Assembly (NCBI GenBank): GCA_920105805.1
Contig: CAKKTI010000314.1
Coordinates: 2,832-25,883, forward strand
Direction of reading: 5' to 3'
Length of the DNA: 23,052 nucleotides
Origin: Condylostoma magnum
Taxonomy: Eukaryota > Ciliophora > Heterotrichea > Heterotrichida > Condylostomatidae
Part shown: piece after piece, positions 11,330 through 20,921 of the stretch
How the letters are laid out: every line of letters starts with the position of its first letter
Numbering within the stretch: the stretch's first letter is position 1
The notes under the pieces: model-generated
Seen by the model: the letters and a program-made list of their open reading frames with translations, nothing else
Databases searched by the model: none
Told to the model about the DNA's origin: nothing
Translations under genes and position numbers: made by a program

Positions 11330-11336
11330 CTTTTTT
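11330..11336 (+). terminator. RNA polymerase III terminator of tRNA-Thr
   Basis: A run of six T on the coding strand starts two bases after the discriminator position, the usual Pol III stop signal. Confidence 0.85.
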
Positions 11337-11347
11337 ATATAAAATGT

Positions 11348-13753
11348 TTAACTAAGTGAATACAAACTTTCCAGATCCGTAGAAACTTCAGTAAGACAGT
11401 CCTCAATGAAAGCACTCTGATAAATCGTTAATTCTTGAGTCCTGTTGTCCAAACGTATTACACTTGGGCTTTGGAAATCAGATTGTATTTAAAAGTAGGA
11501 ATATGTTTCATGGGACTGAGTATTATACTCCAGTCTTTTGTCAGAGTCTTGAAATGAAACCTCTGATTGGCTTTCTTCACTGTAAATTTACTTATTTTGC
11601 TGTGTTTCTTACTCGAATCTTTTGAGTAGCATTTCATCTTATTCGTAAATTTATTTAACTTTGTTGTAGATTTGGAAGATTGAAGGAAGGTCTAGGTTCA
11701 GGTCTGGCAGGAAAGTATTGATTTTTACAATTGGAATTTAATAGACTCTGACGAGCTTGTAAATAAACTACTCGAACTCTGACACTGTATCTTTCATTGG
11801 TAAAAAATGATATGAAAATTAAAACATTTAATCTAGCTATATAACAGTCTAATATCCTTTTTCTCCTTTTTGATTTCTTACTTACTGGTTCAACTCATCA
11901 ACTATTCTCTCGAAGTAAGCTACAGTCTATTTGTGCTCTTCTTTCCACTTTTCTGATATTCTTTCCTATTGTCGGATTAAACTGTAAGCTTTTTCCTCAC
12001 TTTGCCGTTGCCTTTCCCTGGCTTGATTTATTTCTGATTCTAATTACTGTAGTTTTTGGTTGTATTCGTATGCATTGTGTTGTATTTTTTCATAGTGAGC
12101 TTCTCTTAGGTTGTTTAATTCTGTTACTAGAGTATCTCTTTCCCTGGTTACATCATCGTTTAAGTAATTGAGTCTTTTAGCCTCTTCTTTATTTCTCTCA
12201 ATGCTTTATTTAGCATAATCTAGATCTCTGGTTAAATTAGCCACGATACTTTCTTGCTTTCTTTTGTAACTATCCCATTCCTGTCTGATTGATGTATAGT
12301 TTTACGCCTAATCTTGCAACAGTCTTTTTTCAGACAAGAAATTCTCCTCTAATTCCTTAAATCTTTTATAATACTCATTAACTGTTCTTTCACACCTTTC
12401 TTATTCCTCTAAAAACACCTTTTAGTACCTTTCAACCTCCTAATTGGCAGACGAGCAATCTCGCTACAACTTATCCACTGAAACTTACAACTGCACTGAC
12501 CTTTCCTACAGCTCCTTAATCTCCTCATCTCTTCCACTTAATAAAACTGAATGTTTGTTTCTTATTTTATCCAACAACTCATCATTCTTCCTCTTTAAAT
12601 CGATTCCTTCGTACTTGATTTAATCCTGTAGTTTTTCAATTTATCTTAGAAGACTGTTTTCCTTTAATTTGATCCTGTCCTTCTCTAAATTAGCCTCTTC
12701 AGCTTGCCTCTTAGCATCTGAGACCATCAAATGATACGATTCTTCCTTCTACTGGAAAACTGCTAATTTCTGTTCCATTTCCTCTAAAATCTTTAACAAC
12801 CCGTCTAACTCCTACCTCGTCGCATCTAAATCTCTCTTATACTTCTGCGCCTCCTCCTTTGCCTCATCCACATCTCTCTCATACAAAATAGACTTATTAG
12901 TAGCTTCCTTCTCCCTTATGGAAATATTAGATGCTTCCTACTTCAACATTTCAATCTCCGCAGTTTTCTTAGAATCCACCTCCTCATATGCCTTTTTATA
13001 ATGGTCACTTTACTACTAAGCAATTCTCAACTCATTCGCCAATCTATTAACCTTAGTCATCATTTCCTCCCTTTCCCGCTCTAAGTTCCCTAACCTCTCA
13101 CTTGTCTTTTTCAAATTATCCTCAGCAATCAACTTATTCCCCCGCAACTACTCCTCAGAGGACCTCGCTATGTTCAACTCATTAACAGTCGTTTTCAGCT
13201 GCTACAAGTACTTCTCAGCTGCCATTTCCCTGTCCCTTGCAATCTGCTTAAAACTATCATGTGTAGACTTATACGCCTCCAACTCATCAAGCATTAACTG
13301 ATTTTCATTAGTCAGCAACTCCACTCTTTCCTACAACTCTTGCTTTTCCTCGTTCAATAAAGACATTCCAAGTCCTCCTTCCAGTTCTTGTCGCTATCGC
13401 TCCAGCATTTCTCTTCATTTTCTTTCCATTTCCTCACGGAGCTCTGAGTTTTCACGGACTAAGCGCTGCGTACGCTCTTAAAGCAAGTCAAAGGACTGTC
13501 GGGAGTTGTCCAAGGCACTTTCAAGCTCCTAAATGCGGTTGTCGTAGGCCTGTAGCATAGGGGAGAGGTAGACCGCGTTGCATGCCCATGGAGGAAGAGA
13601 GTCGTCAGGGATGTTAGGAAGGTTGTTTGCTTGTTGGCCTAAGGCCAGCTGGCATTTACGCAGTTCTGTATTTAAGCGACGGTTGTGATCTTTTAATTCG
13701 TTGTTAGAAGCCTCAAGTTCTTTTATTCGGCGTTAGTAAGAGTCTTCGCTCAT
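11348..13753 (-). CDS. Long coiled-coil protein, centrosome/basal-body type
   Basis: 801 residues, almost entirely Glu/Lys/Gln/Leu heptad-rich helix from about residue 75 to 670. A short N-terminal coil precedes a distinct proline-containing motif, LPPWACNAVYLSP followed by AYDNRIQELE (about 54-78). The C-terminal 130 residues are less coiled and acidic. The composition suits a basal-body or cytoskeletal scaffold, which is inferred; I cannot name an orthologue. The frame has no TGA beyond the Trp in ERKWREM (about residue 114), and none before the frame would cross the tRNA gene in antisense. TAA at 11348-11350 must therefore be the working stop, which is direct evidence that TAA terminates in this genome. 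The 5' 310 nt use C-ending codons and the rest G- and then A-ending codons, marking a sharp skew switch. Confidence 0.85.
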
Positions 13754-13991
13754 TTTAAGGTTTGAATTTATAGGAATTTATTTTGGAGGGGATAAAGAGT
13801 GTTTAAGAATGAGAGTTGGGGGTTTTTAATTGGAAAGTTGGTAGATTGTTATGTATTGGGGATATGATTGCTTGTTTATAATTTGTGTAAGGTTGTAGTT
13901 AAGGTTTATTACTTTTAATTAGTGGGCATAGGTAATTAGTTTGCTTAATCCGTATTTTAAATTAACTAAGAATTATATACTTCTATTATTA

Positions 13992-14924
13992 CTACTTTAT
14001 AGATCTATCTTTATAGATTCTTTTACGCATCCATACCAATGGATTTTCCCTAATAGTATCTATCAAAATTTCTTTATCTAAAACTATTTCTTGTAAACAG
14101 TCATCACTTTAATTTAAATAAAACTCGTACTTTCTTAAAGGAAATTCAAAGTGTTCAGGATGTGAAATTAAAAACTTTTTAAGGAATTTTCTTAAAGTTC
14201 AAATTGGTTTTGCCAATTCAATTTTTCATTGATTCTCATCACCGAGTCATACAGCAATACGATTATCTAGGCACATTGAAATTGATCTAGTAAGCTCTAC
14301 ACTATGACTACGTTAGAGTCCTTAAACTTCGTTGTAGACTAGTGCAAGCTGTTTAAGTTGCTTAATATCGTTTATTATCGTTCCATTATCTATGCATTTT
14401 TGAAAATTAGGCAGATGGGAGTTATTCTTACATTGATAGATTTAATATCCATGTAAAAGTTGACTAGGCATTTCAAGGTTTGATACTAATTGCTCTCATT
14501 TGTCTACTATATGTTTGATTAAATCAGCCACTTTTCAACTTAAATCAATAGTCAACTAAATGAATACTGTACTTTATAGTAAAATTATCTTCAGTGTTGT
14601 TTTGCTATATGCTAACTAATCGGGTGGCTTATATTGATTGTTTTATAGGTGTAGAGTCAATAAAGAACTTGCTCTTCTTAATTTATTTTACGTACAGTCA
14701 GGACTGTATATTTAGTCTTATAAATGTTCACCTTCTTAACTAATAGATTTATAGAAATTTGGATCATTTTGTATTTCTGATGCTTATTTGTCCTTTCAGA
14801 AATCATATTTTAATGTAGTAGATTCTGATTATTAGGTCGAATTTCGGGATGAACCGGAACTCATTTTACGAATTGCCTTTTTACCCAATTTTCATTGGAA
14901 GACTGCTTCCTCTTGAACTTCCAT
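13992..14924 (-). CDS. Unrecognised protein with two possible beta-grasp-like segments
   Basis: 310 residues from ATG 14924 (MEVQEEAVFQW); an in-frame ATG at 14864 (MSSGSS) is an alternative start giving 290. Seven of eight Trp are TGA and many Gln are TAA/TAG, so the gene disappears under the standard code. A Ser/Gln-rich N-terminal region is followed by TTLKIILLQSTVFIQLTID then a helix VADLIKHIVDKW. A second segment reads RIAVWLGDENQWKIELAKPIW, RKFLKKFL and IVLDKEILIDTI. The strand-helix order and spacing hint at ubiquitin-like/RA-type folds, which is only an inference. The ORF closes on four consecutive stop-type codons, TAG TAA TAA TAG (13983-13994). The 238-nt stretch up to the coiled-coil gene is G/T-rich on the plus strand and holds no gene I can see. 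Confidence 0.72.
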
Positions 14925-15327
14925 TTATAATTATTATAATAATTGTATTATCTCAAGAAATCTAATAATCTAAGAAATATTTACTGTAATTTGGTTGATT
15001 GTTTATTATACTAATTGTAATCTGGATAATAATTTTTGATAAGAAACTAATTTTACTGGTTTTAGTATATAGTTATATGACTAAAATGAACAATTTCGTA
15101 TAAAATAACAACTATGTATAGTTATATATCCAAATTGTATTATTCAAGTATACACACTTAATACTGACAATCATTAGATTTGTACAAAATATTGCAGTTT
15201 AATGTTTTAGTATAACCTTAACACAATTATAGATCAGTTAAGTACTAGCTATAATTAAGACACAGTAATACCATTCTATTAAGTCATATAAATAATAAAA
15301 TATATAAAAACGCTTCCTAATATTAAA
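14925..15327. other. AT-rich intergenic region
   Basis: About 400 nt between the DPCD stop and the start of the unrecognised 310-residue gene, both on the minus strand. It is rich in TATA-like and TAAT runs. The DPCD frame stays free of TGA for more than 120 codons here but gives no conserved protein, so this is read as noncoding. It should hold the promoter of the downstream gene. Confidence 0.4.
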
Positions 15328-15951
15328 CTACTGAGTCATGCACTCAATTTCCCCATCATTAGCAGGTCTTCCTCTCTGCCTTTAAGCTGCTTCTAATTAC
15401 TCCTTTAAACCTCTCTAAAACTCAATAATCTACGGAGGTTTGTTATACTATTTATATATTACTGTTATAATCAATGTGTTATACTAATGAGTCCAGCCCA
15501 GTTGTTCAGGCTGTAATTAAATTCCTAATCGTATTAAATCTGTGATTTGAAATACTTTATAATACTTTTTATTTGTAGTCCTTATTATAATTCTCTGATT
15601 TTCACAATCAACATCTACACTATATGTTTCTGGGGGATACGGCAAATTCCTGATTCTCCACTGGAACTCATTAGGGGTATCTTTTCTGACAAAAACAGGC
15701 TGTGTAAGTGTTACATTTGCATTGGAAGCTGCAATAATTTCAGTGTCTGGGTTAAAATTTCTTTGAGGTTCTCCTACTTCGTACTCCCATCGCCCGTCAC
15801 CTATATCAGTTGGATGTTTTACTCTTCTTACTAGTAATTCATCGGAATTTACATCGTATTCCTCTACTATTTCAAAGTTGTTTTGGAAAGTTGAGTGAAG
15901 GCGGCGTCTTCCACCAGAGATTATGCAAGTCCTGTGTACATTGGCCTCCAT
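15328..15951 (-). CDS. DPCD: DPCD-family cilium protein, with one 15-nt intron
   Basis: 202 residues after splicing (human DPCD has 203). The family is linked to primary ciliary dyskinesia in mouse and is conserved in ciliated organisms. Diagnostic stretches are all present: GGRRRLHSTF, EEYDVNSDELLVRR, WEYEVGEP, ASNAN, VFVRKDTPNEFQWRIRNLPY, YSVDVD, IIIRTTNKKYYK and a C-terminal ANDGE. The frame needs TAA/TAG read as Gln downstream of RLGI, where the standard code would stop. An in-frame 15-nt insert between SNAN and PVFVRK is an intron. The start is the ATG of MEANV; residues encoded upstream look like 5' leader. The stop is TAG at 15328-15330; the next in-frame TGA lies more than 120 codons further, so TAG must terminate here. 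It shares a 256-nt divergent region with Piwi. Confidence 0.95.
15700..15714 (-). other. 15-nt spliceosomal intron in DPCD
   Basis: On the coding strand this is GTAACACTTACACAG. Its removal joins SNAN directly to PVFVRKDT, as in human DPCD (SNAN-PIFMRKDT). Retained, it would add VTLTQ without changing frame. Length, GT/AG ends and the GTAAC start fit the 15-16 nt introns known in heterotrich ciliates. Confidence 0.88.
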
Positions 15952-16207
15952 ATTAAGTTTATAAGTAAATTTTAAGATTAGACTGAAGTATTGTTTTATT
16001 GATTTTATAGATAATAGCAAGCACCTAATCATAAAGTATAGTATCTTCTTTTATTTATGCAGAAGCCTTACATATATAAGTTTTTAACACAATTTCCCTC
16101 TTTTCATTTTAAAACACACATTTATAAAATAACTAACAGATCAACCTTGATTAGTCGCTAACTGGAATATTTTCATACTTTTAAGGCCGGCTGTAAATGA
16201 TTTAATA
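15952..16207. promoter_or_regulatory. Divergent promoter region between DPCD and Piwi
   Basis: 256 nt between two ATGs pointing outward. It is AT-rich with a GGCCGGC patch at about 16184-16190. Both transcripts must start here, so some sharing of control elements is likely, but no motif can be named. Confidence 0.5.
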
Positions 16208-18574
16208 ATGATATAGTTGAAAAGACTACGAGAAGAGATAGACCCGCCTCCCTCCCGTCCAAATTACTGCTCAATAGGTCGCCCAATCTAACTATGTGGT
16301 AATTTCTACAACATGAAAGTAAACAACAGTCTTTAGCTATTAAAGTACACTGTAAGATTTGAGCCAGAGATCGACGAAAACAACTACAAGCTTCGAAGTA
16401 AGATAATATACCAATCCAAGAACCATATAAAAGTATACGTTAGACAGTCTGTATATGCTAACACCTCTCTGTACTGTGTTCCATATGACAGACAGGAAGA
16501 GGACTCAACCCAGAACTACGAGTCATTTTCCATAGAAATTGAATACCAGGCCATAACCTATACAATTTTCTTTTTAAACACCGGCGAGGTAGACACAGAC
16601 CGTGAAAAAATCATCTTCTACAACAGATTTCTAAACTTTGGACTACGCAAGGTCCTTCCTGTTAGGCAATACAACAAGCATTTCAACGGTGACAAGGCAT
16701 CCAAGCTCCAGAACCTCAACGTAGAAATATGGCCTGGGTACTTTACAGCAATTCACCCTCTAGACGGGGGAATCTACGTCAATATCGACATCTGCAGTAG
16801 AATACTAAGAATGAACAGTGTTTAACACTAACTGAACGACTTGAAGCAAAAAGACCCTAACAACTTCATACAGGCAGCCGAGTAGCTTCTCCACGGTGCA
16901 ACGGTGATGACTTCATACAACCGCTTAAGTTACCGTGTTGTAAAAATCGAGTGGGAAATGAGTCCTCTAAGTACTTTCGATGACTAATAAAACCAACCCA
17001 AGCAGTTTACTCAATACTACACTTAAAAGTGGGGTAAGCAAATCAATGATTTCGACCAACCTCTGCTGTACTGCTCTTAAAGACAGTAATTTGTATACCT
17101 GGTACCAGAGTTCTGCCAATTGACCGGTCTTCCGATGGAGGTGAAGAATGATTTTAACAGTATGAAAGAAATTAACAGGGTGGTATTGAAGTGCCCTGCT
17201 GATAGGCTAGAGTAGTCTTCCTAATTAGTGGGTGACATTTATGCTAATTCTACAATCCAGTAGGAAATCAATGAGTGGCAGGTGAGCATAGACCACTCCC
17301 CAGCGCTTGTGCAGGGGAAAATAATAGATGCCGGGGAGCTTCAGCTGGGTGCACGTTCTATAAACATTACATAGAGCAAGACTAAGTTTGACAGGGAGGC
17401 CTAGGAGCAATAGTACCGGCATATTAATATAGAGAACTGGGCAATTTACTACTCTAGCAGAGACCAACGCAGTTTTGACGTGTTTAAAAACGGGTTTACT
17501 AAGGCTATGGGCTAGGCTCATATTTAGTTCAGGGCGCCGTAGGTACATGTAATCGAGGGCCACAAAGACGCCTGGGTTAGGAAGTTGATGGACACTGTGA
17601 CGAAAAACCTACAATTAGTGATTCTTATACTGCCAGGAAGGAGTGGCAACTCCCCAATATACGCTGCTACTAAGAAAGTGTGCTTAGTTGATAGACCTGT
17701 TCCTTCCTAGGTTGTACTAAGTGGAACTCTAAGTAGGGGAAAGAACATTGCTAGTATCATGAGTGGAATTTTGATATAGGTAAATGCTAAGCTGGGAGGA
17801 ACACCTTGGATTATCAGTGAAGTGCCCCTTTCTGATGCCCCTACAATGATTATTAGCTTAGATACTGTAAAGAAGGGAGATAAGAGTCTAATTGGGATGG
17901 TTGGGACCTATGATAGCAGATTTACTAAGTACTTGTCCTGGGTAAGTATATACAATACGAGTGATGGGCCCTATGAAAGCATTACTGATCTAGCTAAGAG
18001 TATTATTCAGAGGTTTGTGCAGATGGCGTAGATTGGAGTGCAAAGGATTATCATTTATAGAGAAGGTCAGTCAGAAGGCCACAAGTAAACTGTGTTGCTA
18101 CAGGAAATAAAAGCGTTTAAAGAAGCAATTAATCAGCTAGCATCCCAGTTTAACCTAGAGGACTCGTAAAAGCCTAAGTTTATGTATATCTGTGTTAATA
18201 AAAGAAACAACGCCAGATTCTATACAGCTGATAATCAGTCTAATCCCCCCTAAGGAACCATTATTGATACGAATATTGTTAAATCGTTATAGTTTGACTT
18301 TTATTTAGTTACTACCCAAGATAACTAATCTGCTGTTATTCCTAATTACTATCACGTTATTTACAATGAATTAGATATTGTTGCTGACCATTTATATGAG
18401 CTAACGTATAAGCTGTGTTTTATGCATTATAATAACACAAAAGCTACTAAGGTCCCAGCTCCTTGTAAGTATGCTGCTAATTTAACTGAGTTAATTGCTA
18501 CCAATGCTAATACGGGGCAATTGACTTAACCCCATGAAGTTTGGCTAAGTAGAGGTACACCTTATTTTATTTGA
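16208..18574 (+). CDS. PIWI: Piwi-family Argonaute with degenerate slicer tetrad
   Basis: 788 residues, one frame. The N-terminal and PAZ-like part (to about 400) is divergent. The MID domain is clear: SPIYAATKKVC, PVPSQVV, GKNIASIMSG and QVNAKLGGTPW, retaining the Tyr-Lys-Gln-Lys 5'-phosphate pocket. The PIWI domain has MIISLD, GMVGTYDSRFTKYLSWVSIY, RIIIYREGQSEG, FDFYLV, YHVIYNE, HLYELTYKLCFMHYN and VPAPCKYA. The catalytic positions read Asp552, Glu590, Glu619 (normally Asp) and Ala757 (normally His, YAH to YAA), so cleavage activity is probably lost while guide binding is kept. The 138-residue spacing between the last two positions equals that of human AGO2. In ciliates Piwis carry small RNAs between nuclei during genome rearrangement; this role is inferred. 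All nine Trp are TGG. TGA at 18572-18574 ends it. Confidence 0.95.
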
Positions 18575-19604
18575 TTAGTAATTTTTTAAGTTTTTATACT
18601 GTTTTAGGTTATTAATGGGCTTTAAATGAGAGGGGTTTATTATAATGGTATAAAGAGTATTGTTTGAGCTGTATTGAGTAGTATTAGAATGATTTATAGA
18701 TTTGGGATATTTGCTATTTAAAGTGAACAATCATACAGCAAGTAGTTATTGAATGAGGTGTTTATATAAGGAAATCATATTGATAAATTTGAGTAATGAA
18801 CTAGGCGATCATATGGGAGGTATAGTTAATGAGTTTATATCAATCATCAGATAACTAAAATCCATAGAATTTGTAAGGTTGTAGATCATGAAATAATTAT
18901 ACCGAATTCAATTTAAATAAACAACCTAGTATAATAAAACGTATTATATCATATTCAGGTTTAAATGATTTGAATAAAGCAGAATAACTTTTGAGTAACC
19001 AATTATTCAAATTAAATACTAAAAGTTTCATATTGTCATTTTTCAAGTTTTAATTCTTGTATTTATGATATATATACTTTTCATAGAAGAATTCTAAATA
19101 AATACATTCTATAAGTTATATTCCAGCTATTTCAAGTAAACAAATTCAGAACAGAGGTTATAGATTAATATATAAGAAATAGAAAGACACAATTATGGAG
19201 TAGAATTCCTGGTTATAAGTATAATATTTTTTAAATAAGGACTGATTATAATTAATGTTATGCAAGATAAAGTCATATTATTATCCAAGGCTTATAGGAG
19301 TAAATAGTATTTCAAGAACAAAATGAATGATTATGAGAAAGTTAATATCTTACTCAAATGCTTTATAATAGTTTTAATTTGTTTTATATAATTAATGTAC
19401 ATGAATAATTGATTCTTTTTAAGTTTCTAGATAAAATACTAAAATATAGTTTCATTTGACTTCTATTATGATTTAAAACTATAATAAGCAATATAGAAAA
19501 TCTATTTAAAATGTGAGCAAGTATACAATTCCAGCATTTGTGCATTCACTAATAGATTATAATATCACATAAAAATTAATAATCCATATACAAATATTGA
19601 TATA
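18575..19604. other. Gene-free AT-rich stretch
   Basis: About 1 kb between the Piwi stop and the start of the MRH gene. Very AT-rich with scattered TGA in all plus-strand frames. Frames can be read through only by counting many TAA, TAG and TGA as sense codons, and none gives a conserved protein. No tandem repeat, terminal inverted repeat or RNA gene was seen. Confidence 0.4.
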
Positions 19605-20369
19605 ATGATTATATATACTTTACTTATACCAACTTTTAGTGACAAAATGCGATGAAATGACATATAATCCCAATACACCTACGATTGATCATAGTTATAA
19701 CGCCCATATGAGTAACATCTATAAAGCAATCCATATGAAATAAGTTCTTATATTCAAGGACATAATGAGAGTACTTTTATATTTAATATAGGTTAAGACA
19801 TAAACACTTTCTGTACAAGGTAACTTCAATTTAGCAATGACTAAGTATCAGCAATTGAAGTAGATTAAATAATTGAGGACATATACGAAACATGCGAAGT
19901 GATAGGAAGACATGAAATGATGGAAATTCACTCATTAGATCGGTTAAACCCAAATAAAGGAATAAGGATTAGTTACAACGGCGGAAATAGGTGTTAAGAT
20001 GCAAAAAGTGCATACTTTGGATTAAACAGAAGAGTTAGCTTTGAGCTTCATTGTAGTTAGGAAGAAAAAGAATGAGAAGTTGAGTAAAAGATTGAATCCA
20101 ATTGTCACATTTATTTTAAAAAGTATACATAATCTGGATGTCCCTTTAAGTAATTTGAAATAACTCTACAGTGAAAAATTGTTTTAAGTGTAATTGGAAT
20201 TATTATCGTTTATTTAGGAATAGGATTAATTTTGAATTATTGGAAGGGCCGTAGAGGAGTCAGTTTAATTCCACCTGTATTTTTCTGAAAACATCTACCA
20301 GAGCAATAGCCTTTGAAGAATGATAAAAATTTCGAGTTAAAGTAGAATAAGTATATTTATTGTTTTTAA
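19605..20369 (+). CDS. MRH-domain type I membrane protein, mannose-6-phosphate-receptor-like
   Basis: About 249 residues after removal of a probable 15-nt intron. It has a short hydrophobic start (MIIYTLLIPTFSD), then an MRH-type lumenal domain: YDWSQLQRPYE, STFIFNIG and TFC, YETCEVIG, ISYNGGNRC, RRVSFELHC, ESNCHIYF and SGCP, the Cys pattern of the mannose-6-phosphate receptor/ATG27 family. One transmembrane helix follows (KIVLSVIGIIIVYLGIGLIL), then a cytosolic segment GRRGVSLIPPVFFWKHLP matching the Gly...Ile-Pro...Phe-Trp tail of CD-MPR-like proteins. A Golgi or endolysosomal sorting receptor is inferred. Five of six Trp are TGA, including the conserved tail Trp. Stop placed at TAA 20367-20369; TAG 20343-20345 is equally possible. 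Confidence 0.8.
19820..19834 (+). other. Probable 15-nt intron in the MRH gene
   Basis: The sequence is GTAACTTCAATTTAG, the same length and GTAAC...AG pattern as the DPCD intron. Retained, it would insert five residues without changing frame, between two cysteines of the MRH domain where loop length varies. Homology cannot settle it by eye. Confidence 0.6.
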
Positions 20370-20673
20370 AATAAACGTAAGTTTGAATATCTTATTCTTG
20401 TATTTACTATATAAAAATACTCCTTTAAACTCGATTATTTGAATAAGCATCTAAACAGTAATTTAAAAAATATTTCAAAGCTAATAAAGTCTATTAAACT
20501 TTTCGAATAACAGCAAAATCTTATAATTCTCTTACTACCACGTAAACTTATTAAATCTAGCATAGTTTTTATACATAAATCCCCTAAAAGAATATAACGT
20601 GATTGTCATTTAAGATACACACATATAAAATCAAAGGTATATGAAGAATAAAGCAATTTACCTAATTGAATGC
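20370..20673. other. Convergent gap with no gene seen
   Basis: About 300 nt between the 3' ends of the MRH gene (plus) and the short Pro-rich gene (minus). AT-rich; both flanking frames remain open into it because TAA and TAG can be sense, so the exact 3' ends of both genes are uncertain here. Confidence 0.35.
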
Positions 20674-20904
20674 TTAACCTATTCTATTACTAGTAAAATT
20701 ATTGGAATAGCGATTGCTAATTCCTTTAATCTACGGCTGCTTTTCATCATCGAAAACTGGTAGAGGTAACGTTGATGCATCTGGGGCAGCCCTCCACTAA
20801 GGTGTAAAGTATCTAATCTGTTATTAATCCTCGCTATCTGTCGTTGATTATGAGGACAGTTCTTGCAGATACTTATAAATGCTACTTGATTTTGTATAGT
20901 TCAT
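20674..20904 (-). CDS. Short protein with a PNRC/EDC1-like proline motif
   Basis: 76 residues. A Ser/Thr/Gln-rich start (MNYTKSSSIYKYLQEL) leads to FTPQWRAAPDASTLPLPVFDD, followed by a basic polar tail. The S-x-LPxPxF core resembles the short proline-rich motif with which PNRC2/Edc1-type proteins bind the decapping cofactor DCP1; that role is inferred from this motif alone. The gene has an in-frame ATG 18 nt after the first of three TAA codons ending the upstream gene. Stop taken at TAA 20674-20676, with a TAG four codons further as an alternative. Four Gln are TAA/TAG, so a standard-code search misses it entirely. Confidence 0.6.
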
Positions 20905-20921
20905 TTAATTTTAATTTATTA

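Noticed and set aside
15547-15834. Plus-strand ORF of 95 codons
   Set aside because: Antisense to DPCD, which is strongly supported.
17225-17563. Minus-strand ORF of 112 codons
   Set aside because: Antisense to the Piwi MID region.
18575-19604. A plus-strand frame starting near 19195 that reads as protein if TGA is Trp
   Set aside because: It needs several TGA and many TAA/TAG as sense in very AT-rich sequence and shows no conserved motif.
20700-20900. Locally GC-richer patch considered as a structural RNA
   Set aside because: It is explained by the conserved-looking coding stretch of the short Pro-rich protein.
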